9,367 nucleotides of DNA from Candidatus Saccharimonadota bacterium (GTDB lineage Bacteria; Patescibacteriota; Saccharimonadia; Saccharimonadales; Saccharimonadaceae), in NCBI GenBank assembly GCA_030528815.1, contig JAUMYE010000036.1:1-9367 (forward strand), in the 5' to 3' direction. Made by a program: the position numbers and the translations under genes. This document shows positions 4,902 to 9,367 of this stretch, one piece after another (the first letter of the stretch is position 1; every line of letters begins with the position of its first letter). Below the pieces are notes generated by a model, which was not told where the DNA came from, searched no databases, and saw only the letters and a list, made by a program, of their open reading frames with translations.

Positions 4902-5624
4902 CTATCTTGGCCTACTTGCGGCGCTTTTGTGTGCAGATTCTTCGATTGTGTCGTCGAGGGCTTTTAGCTTTATTTTCGTGTTTGGAGTTTTTCTAGCTAG
5001 AGCCTTTTCGATTAGGAAGTCTGCGACTTTTGGATTCTTTGGCAGAATTGGGCCATGAAGATAGGTGCCAATACAGTTCTTATAGAAGCAGCCTTCGCCC
5101 TGATCTTTGCCATTGTTACCTGCGCCAGAGACGACTTTACCGAAGCATTCTTCTGGATTATCTAGAGTTGTTAGACCGGAGTGGTTTTCGTAGCCTACAA
5201 CTTCGCCAAAAGTTTCGCTATTAATCACAATATTGCCGATTAGGCGTTCTGGGCCAGCTTCAGTTTCTAGGTTTAGAATACCTGTGCCACGAATCAAATG
5301 TCCGTCTGAAGTCTTGAATGAGCGGCCAAATAGCTGGTAAAGGCCACAGATGACTAGGCATGGGGTTTCGTTCTCGACAAGCTTTTTGAGCTTTGGGCCA
5401 ATTTCGAGCAGGTCTTCCTCAATCTTGTTCTGGCCGGAATCTTGTCCACCGCCGCCAAAGATAATATCTACGTCTCTTGGGAACGGATCGCCTGGTTCGT
5501 ATGGGATAACCTTGGCTTTGTACCCACGCCATTCTAGACGTTTGACGAGCGTTAGAATGTTGCCATGGTCGCCATAAAGATTCATCTCGTGTGGATATAA
5601 GTGAAGAATATTTATCGTAGTCAT
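4902..5624 (-). CDS. gatD: Lipid II isoglutaminyl synthase, glutamine amidotransferase subunit GatD
   Basis: This 240-residue CobB/CobQ-like class I glutamine amidotransferase (GATase_3) is close to the length of Staphylococcus aureus GatD (about 243). It hydrolyses glutamine and passes ammonia to MurT, which amidates the alpha-carboxyl of D-Glu in lipid II, in the cytoplasm at the membrane. Visible motifs are the N-terminal LHLYPHEMNLYGDHGN (7-22), FGGGGQDSGQ (56-65), the nucleophile Cys93 in VICGLYQLFG (91-100), GPERLIGN (124-131), and catalytic His190 in GTYLHGPILPKNP (186-198). The residue two after Cys is Leu95 where Gly is common. The third catalytic residue (Asp) is known to come from MurT in this complex. 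Its ATG overlaps the murT stop by one base (TAATG), which suggests coupled translation and equal amounts of both subunits. Confidence 0.94.
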   Translation of the reverse strand: MTTINILHLYPHEMNLYGDHGNILTLVKRLEWRGYKAKVIPYEPGDPFPRDVDIIFGGGGQDSGQNKIEEDLLEIGPKLKKLVENETPCLVICGLYQLFGRSFKTSDGHLIRGTGILNLETEAGPERLIGNIVINSETFGEVVGYENHSGLTTLDNPEECFGKVVSGAGNNGKDQGEGCFYKNCIGTYLHGPILPKNPKVADFLIEKALARKTPNTKIKLKALDDTIEESAHKSAASRPR

Positions 5625-6868
5625 TATATTAGGCTCTTTCCAGAGATTAGTTTGCGTATCTCGAGCATTGCGGTATAGGTTGCAAAGATGCGTTTTGGCT
5701 TCTTGCTACTAGCTGTGAAATCTGAAGTCGCAGATGCGATGTCTTCGCGGATAAAATCTACGCTAATTCCGTCGTATTTAAGGCGTAAAGCCATGTCTGA
5801 GGCGCGAATGCCTGTCGTGTAGCTGACGTGTGGTAGCTTCGAGAAATCTACGTTCCAGAGCCAGCTAACATCGTGTCCGTCGGCGGTTTTATCATTGATA
5901 GCAATCATGTAATCGTAATTTGGGTCTGTGAAGCTTGCGAGGCTGAGCTGGAAGGCGGCTGGGTTCTTGACGAGTAGTAACTCAACATCTACGCCATTGA
6001 CTTTGAAAATTTCGCCACGACCAAAAGCGGACTCGATACAGTCGAGATATTTGATGAATTCGCTAGCTGGAACGTCTGGTAATACTTCCATACAGAGGGC
6101 AAGTGCGCCAGCAGCGTTGAAAGCATTGTAAACGCCTTTGAGCGTAAGGTCGCAGCTAAACTTCTGGCCGCCAATTTCGTATTCTGCAACTTGGCCTTTG
6201 AGCTTACTGAGGATAACTTCGGCTTTCTGTGGTTTGGATTTCCTGATTGCCCCTTTGTCTTTATCTAGGAGACTATCGTCGGATGGGAAAGTTTTGAGAA
6301 GCTTTTCGGACAAGCCGAAGAACTTGCGATTTTTGGCTTGAATCTTGGAGACGCGTGGATCTTCCCTGTTAAGGATGGCGCATTTGCTGACATTATTGGC
6401 GACTTTTTGAAGAAGGTCGGCCGTATGGTCAATTTCGCCGAAGCGGTCAAGTTGGTCGCGCTGAACGTTCAAAATAAGGGCGTAGTTAATCGGAACTTTC
6501 TCGCAGAATTTTACGGCATGAGCTTCGTCTAGCTCGAGGACTGCAATATCGTAATCGAACTTGCCCGTGATGGAAATATCCTCTAAAACTTCAGAAATAA
6601 CGCCACGAACGAAGTTGCTACCGGTCTTATTTGTGAAGACCTTAAGGCCTTGTTTGGTAAGTAGTTCGCTGACGATTTTGGTTGTAGTGGTTTTGCCATT
6701 TGTACCAGAAACGACAATTACGCCATAAGGTAGTTTGGATAAAATGTGGCGCAAAAAATCTGGGTTGGTTTTCTCTATGACTAGGCCTGGCAAGGCGGAG
6801 CCGCCGGTGCCGCGGATTTTTGCAAGCGCGCGGACGCCTTTTCCTAGAACAATACTTAATCTTTCCAT
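5624..6868 (-). CDS. murT: Lipid II isoglutaminyl synthase, Mur ligase-like subunit MurT
   Basis: A 414-residue Mur ligase-family protein with a C-terminal DUF1727 domain, the partner of GatD. It uses ATP to activate the D-Glu carboxyl of the lipid II stem peptide, which is then amidated to D-isoglutamine. The P-loop is SGTNGKTTTT (54-63). Other Mur-ligase marks are LELDEA (111-116), QRDQLDRFGEID (136-147), ILNREDP (165-171) and GVYNAFNAAGA (245-255). DUF1727 marks are LVKNPAAF (299-306), AINDKTADGHDVSWLW (323-338), TGIRASDMALRLKYDG (352-367) and FATYTAML (395-402). By my alignment Asp333 matches the S. aureus catalytic-triad Asp349. The cysteine-rich zinc ribbon usual in the central domain is missing: residues 194-238 contain no CxxC. 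Its start overlaps the end of the permease gene by 13 nt, and the ribosome site is poor, so coupling is likely. Confidence 0.94.
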   Translation of the reverse strand: MERLSIVLGKGVRALAKIRGTGGSALPGLVIEKTNPDFLRHILSKLPYGVIVVSGTNGKTTTTKIVSELLTKQGLKVFTNKTGSNFVRGVISEVLEDISITGKFDYDIAVLELDEAHAVKFCEKVPINYALILNVQRDQLDRFGEIDHTADLLQKVANNVSKCAILNREDPRVSKIQAKNRKFFGLSEKLLKTFPSDDSLLDKDKGAIRKSKPQKAEVILSKLKGQVAEYEIGGQKFSCDLTLKGVYNAFNAAGALALCMEVLPDVPASEFIKYLDCIESAFGRGEIFKVNGVDVELLLVKNPAAFQLSLASFTDPNYDYMIAINDKTADGHDVSWLWNVDFSKLPHVSYTTGIRASDMALRLKYDGISVDFIREDIASATSDFTASSKKPKRIFATYTAMLEIRKLISGKSLI

Positions 6869-8109
6869 GTTTTTCGTGGCTTTCCTAGAAGATTCTTAAA
6901 GTTTTTCTTCACTGAGAAATCTACTGCATTCTTGCAGAAGATATAGGTTGCAAGTCTGATGATTAATGCGGAGACTACGGTTAGGTCTATGATACCAATA
7001 ATTAGTTCGATGTTGGTAATGTTATCGAAGATTGCCCTAAGCATCAAAGCCATTGGTGCGGAGATTGGGAAGTAGCTTAGAACTGTGCTAAGGGTTGGAT
7101 TGCTGTTGTCTAGGAAGATATTGAGGAGTAATAGCGGGATAATCATGATAAAGACGATGATACCCGTAAAGTTGCTGGCTTCCTTTGCGGTAGAAACGAG
7201 TGCGCCACAGAGAACACTGACTGCTGTGAAGATTAGATAGGATGCAATAAGGACCAATACGGACAGGATAACTCTGGTTGGATCAAGGTCGAAGCTGAAT
7301 TCTTGTGGAATCATGCCTTGGTTCGATGCAAGAATATATAAAGCGCCGACCGGAATTAGAAGAATAATAAGCTGAATAATACCTACAAGCATTAATGAGA
7401 TAATTTTGCCTACAATAAGGCTTATGGGCTTGATGCTTACTAGGAGTAGCTCGCTAATGCGGTTTTCCTTCTCTTCTGTGACGGCCATGGCTAGGCGGTT
7501 ACCAAGCACAACCATAAGGATATAGAACAAGGCTAGACAGGCGGCAGGAGGAATAATCTTTGAGATTAATTCTTTTTGGTCAATGACGTGATTGTCGCTT
7601 GCGAAGGCAGTTGTGTTGTAGTTAATTTCTTCGGAGATGATTTTGTAATCAATCTCGTTAACGTTGCTCTTGGCACTCGCGGTAAGAAGTGCGGCCATCG
7701 GGGCTTTATAGTCATCTAGTACGCTGTTTTTCTCGTTTTTGGTATAGATGTTAATCTGGCCACTGTCTTTGAAATCTTCTGGGATATGATAGAGAACGTT
7801 TAGTTTGCCTTGTTTTAGGTCGTTTAGGGCGACGTCGAGTTTTTCGTATTTTGCTAGCGTTTGTTCGTTCTGAGCTTCGTTTGTGAAGGTGTTATTCTTG
7901 AGATAATTTGCTTCGTCGACATAAGCCAACTTTAGGCCATCTACGGCGGAGCCAGATTCTAACGATGTGCCAGTGTTATAGCCAAGCGTAGCACAGATTA
8001 GGATGTAGACAGCAAAAGCAATTGGCACCAAAATGGCAGCGATCCAAAAGCTAGGCTTTTTGAGACTACGAATTACTTCGAATTTTACAACTTGTCCAAC
8101 TTTACTCAC
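6856..8109 (-). CDS. ABC-2 type permease (NatB/YhaP-like)
   Basis: This 417-residue membrane protein is the permease of the ABC exporter encoded just upstream. TM1 (about 22-42) follows a short basic N-terminus. A large extracytoplasmic domain of about 140 residues (43-185) comes next. Five or six more helices lie at about 187-209, 231-261, 279-303, 314-334, 345-360 and 368-391. The motif TEEKENRISELLLVSIKP (211-228) in the cytoplasmic loop after TM2 is typical of ABC2_membrane_3/NatB proteins. NatAB exports Na+ in Bacillus, but relatives carry varied substrates, and nothing here fixes the cargo. The start codon is GTG, not ATG: GTGA overlaps the ATPase stop (TGA) by 4 nt. The 3' end overlaps murT by 13 nt. 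I am confident of the family but not of the substrate. Confidence 0.92.
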   Translation of the reverse strand: MSKVGQVVKFEVIRSLKKPSFWIAAILVPIAFAVYILICATLGYNTGTSLESGSAVDGLKLAYVDEANYLKNNTFTNEAQNEQTLAKYEKLDVALNDLKQGKLNVLYHIPEDFKDSGQINIYTKNEKNSVLDDYKAPMAALLTASAKSNVNEIDYKIISEEINYNTTAFASDNHVIDQKELISKIIPPAACLALFYILMVVLGNRLAMAVTEEKENRISELLLVSIKPISLIVGKIISLMLVGIIQLIILLIPVGALYILASNQGMIPQEFSFDLDPTRVILSVLVLIASYLIFTAVSVLCGALVSTAKEASNFTGIIVFIMIIPLLLLNIFLDNSNPTLSTVLSYFPISAPMALMLRAIFDNITNIELIIGIIDLTVVSALIIRLATYIFCKNAVDFSVKKNFKNLLGKPRKTWKD

Positions 8110-8831
8110 TCTTTTGCTCCATAGATATCTACAAATATTTGATCAAGCGATTTGAAACGGTGCTTGCGGCGAACTTCACTGACGGTGCCATAGGCATAGG
8201 CTGTGCCGTCTTTGAGGAGTAGGATTCGATCGCAGAGCTTCTCGACTTCGTCCATGTAGTGAGTAATCATGATGATCGTAGTGCCTCTTTGATGAAGTTC
8301 GTCGATAATCTCAAGAAGTAAGCGGCGGTTAACTGGGTCGAAGCCCTTGGTAGGTTCGTCAAGAATCAGGATGTCCGGATTGTTCATGATAGTAATTCCG
8401 AGCTGAACCTTTTGTTGCTGACCCTGTGAAAGTCTGTCAATGCGAGTCTTGGCGTGGTCTTCTAGGCCGACGCGTTTGAGATAGTTCATAGACCATCTCT
8501 TTGGCTGCTTGAGTCCTCGAAGCTTACCGAAATAATTCATGACATCAATGACGCTCTCTTTTTTATAGAGGCCGCGCTCTTCTGGAAGATAGCCAACCTT
8601 GATGTCTTTGCCTGGCGTGAAAGGTTCGCCATTAATAAGGAGTTCTCCTCTTTCGGCTGGATAAATGCCGAGCAAAGCGCGAATAGTAGTGGTCTTGCCA
8701 CAGCCGTTGCTGCCGAGCAAACCAAAGATTTCGCCCTGTTTTACGTCAAAACTGAGGTTTTTGATGACGGTTTTGCCACCAAAACCAATGCGGAAATTTC
8801 GAACAGAAATAATATTTTTCTTTTCTGGCAT
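8106..8831 (-). CDS. ABC transporter ATP-binding protein (NatA-like)
   Basis: A 241-residue ATPase that would power the permease encoded next to it. Walker A is GSNGCGKT (40-47), the Q-loop region is YLPEERGLY (81-89), the signature is LSQGQQQK (134-141), Walker B is ILILDEP (154-160) and the H-loop His is 191 (ITHYMDE). 'LPEERGLY' without the usual Gln is typical of the NatA/YhaQ-type exporter ATPases. The C-terminal SLDQIFVDIYGAKE (228-241) matches the short tail of that group. It is the first gene of the four-gene operon. The ATG at 8831 has no Shine-Dalgarno site but has a -10 box 6 nt upstream, so a leaderless mRNA is likely. It ends with TGA, which shows that UGA is read as stop in this genome. 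Confidence 0.95.
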   Translation of the reverse strand: MPEKKNIISVRNFRIGFGGKTVIKNLSFDVKQGEIFGLLGSNGCGKTTTIRALLGIYPAERGELLINGEPFTPGKDIKVGYLPEERGLYKKESVIDVMNYFGKLRGLKQPKRWSMNYLKRVGLEDHAKTRIDRLSQGQQQKVQLGITIMNNPDILILDEPTKGFDPVNRRLLLEIIDELHQRGTTIIMITHYMDEVEKLCDRILLLKDGTAYAYGTVSEVRRKHRFKSLDQIFVDIYGAKE

Positions 8832-8923
8832 GTATATATTTTATCATCTGGCGAACTATTACGCATTCTTCAAGTATTGTGCTTTCGCTTTTAATTTTTG
8901 AGATATTTTGGTTATATCTTTGC
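8832..8923. other. Divergent intergenic region between the ABC operon and the cutinase-like gene
   Basis: These 92 bp hold the extended -10 box of the ABC-murT-gatD operon and, on the plus strand, a weak TGGTTATAT (8909-8917) directly before the cutinase-like ATG. I see no hairpin or dyad in it. The region is AT-rich, and both flanking starts lack Shine-Dalgarno sites. Confidence 0.45.
8838..8846 (-). promoter_or_regulatory. Extended -10 promoter for a leaderless mRNA of the ABC-murT-gatD operon
   Basis: On the minus strand TGATAAAAT is an extended -10 box (TGn plus TAAAAT, hexamer at 8838-8843). Six bases (ATATAC) separate it from the ATG, so transcription should start at or almost at the A of the start codon. 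There is no Shine-Dalgarno site. A TTGAAG further upstream is 24 nt from the hexamer, too far to serve as a normal -35 box. Confidence 0.6.
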
Positions 8924-9367
8924 ATGAAAAATTTGAGGAGGCTAATTTGGGTATTATTAGGGGTCGTGGCGGCGATTTTATTTGTAAACCTTGGCAATCG
9001 TGCGAGTGCGCGGGATTATTGGCACTATGGCGATAATGCGATAGATGGCTGTCGGGATATTGAATATATTTTTGTGCGTGGCTCTGGTCAAGAGCAAAAC
9101 GAAGGTGCTGAGTGGAAAGAATTTGAGACGCGTATGGCCGAGGTATCTAAGTATGCTCATGTAAGTTATCGGGCTACGGATTTGGATTATCCGGCGGTTG
9201 CAATTACTCTTAATAATGTTTTGGGGATTTATAGTTCGGCTGGCGCGGCGACGAATTTCGCGGAGTCAGTGTGGACTGGCGTGATAAAGCTGAGAGATTA
9301 TGTAAGGCACCGAAGTGAAGCTTGTGCGAATAGTTATTTTGTTTTGGGTGGATATTCTCAGGGCGCG
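8924..9367 (+). CDS. Secreted cutinase-like serine esterase (3' partial)
   Basis: An open frame of 148 codons runs off the right edge. Residues 1-29 form a signal peptide (basic MKNLRR, hydrophobic core, cleavage motif ASA-R at 27-30). The mature part begins with Cys43 (GCRDIEYIF), then RGSGQ (52-56), which fits the oxyanion-hole strand of cutinases. A pair such as Cys43/Cys134 could form the family's first disulfide. GGYSQGA (142-148) is the nucleophile elbow, with Ser145 as the catalytic serine. The catalytic Asp and His would lie beyond the window. Cutinase-family enzymes (PF01083) hydrolyse esters such as cutin, triglycerides or mycolate esters. Here a secreted lipase or esterase acting on host envelope lipids is plausible but inferred. 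No Shine-Dalgarno is visible; a weak TGGTTATAT lies 6 nt before the ATG, which may again mean a leaderless start. Confidence 0.8.
   Translation, partial: MKNLRRLIWVLLGVVAAILFVNLGNRASARDYWHYGDNAIDGCRDIEYIFVRGSGQEQNEGAEWKEFETRMAEVSKYAHVSYRATDLDYPAVAITLNNVLGIYSSAGAATNFAESVWTGVIKLRDYVRHRSEACANSYFVLGGYSQGA

Noticed and set aside
8106..8109. Possible UGA recoding, as in Absconditabacteria/Gracilibacteria
   Set aside because: The ABC ATPase ends at TGA exactly at the family's normal C-terminus, where the permease starts by GTGA overlap, and no gene needs UGA read through. Other stops are TAA or TAG.
8560..8595. Missing Q-loop Gln in the ABC ATPase (LPEERGLY)
   Set aside because: This is the normal form in NatA/YhaQ-type exporter ATPases, so it is not a sign of inactivation.
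1..9367. CRISPR arrays, insertion sequences, tRNA/rRNA genes, defence or toxin-antitoxin systems
   Set aside because: No spaced direct repeats, transposase motifs, cloverleaf-like sequence or defence-type proteins were found. Gene spacing is tight, and no stretch above about 120 bp is left without a gene.

Overview
The window looks like chromosomal DNA of a reduced-genome bacterium of the Patescibacteria (CPR) radiation, most likely a Saccharibacterium (TM7). This is an inference from gene style. It rests on the combination of a MurT/GatD lipid II amidation pair, a LemA/TPM pair, a CapA-like exported protein with a 'TFWGR' motif, a secreted cutinase-like hydrolase, several small lineage-specific proteins and very tight packing. 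UGA acts as an ordinary stop codon in the ABC ATPase gene, which argues against the UGA=Gly code of Absconditabacteria and Gracilibacteria. I see no mobile element, CRISPR array, tRNA or rRNA.

Layout. Bases 2-145 (+) are the end of a nucleoside-deoxyribosyltransferase-like gene. A small single-pass membrane protein follows (180-524, +). It converges on an unrecognised coiled-coil protein (581-1102, -), with a two-way terminator between them. A minus-strand cluster runs from 3581 down to 1218: SDR oxidoreductase, LemA, then a TPM-domain membrane protein. It ends in a very long hairpin that contains the last codons and stop of the TPM gene. Divergent from the SDR gene is a CapA/PGA_cap-family exported protein (3652-4863, +), which ends at another two-way terminator. 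The rest of the minus strand, 8831 down to 4902, is one tightly coupled operon: ABC ATPase, ABC-2 permease, murT, gatD. All three junctions are start/stop overlaps (4 nt, 13 nt, 1 nt). Divergent from it, a secreted cutinase-like hydrolase (8924 to the window end, +) is cut off right after its GYSQG nucleophile elbow.

How the genes may work together. MurT and GatD together amidate the D-Glu of the lipid II stem peptide. They sit in one transcription unit with a NatAB-like exporter whose substrate is unknown. Several other genes encode envelope or secreted proteins, so most of the window is about the cell surface.

Two regulatory themes stand out. Three unit-leading genes (180, 3652, 8831) have a TAAAAT -10 box only 6-9 nt before the ATG and no Shine-Dalgarno, so they probably give leaderless mRNAs. 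The SDR, lemA and coiled-coil genes have strong AGGAG/GAGG sites. The other theme is a perfect 7-bp dyad over the predicted transcription start of the coiled-coil gene. The most notable protein observations are a MurT without the usual four-cysteine zinc ribbon and a CapA-like protein in which the usual metal-ligand Asp is Thr.
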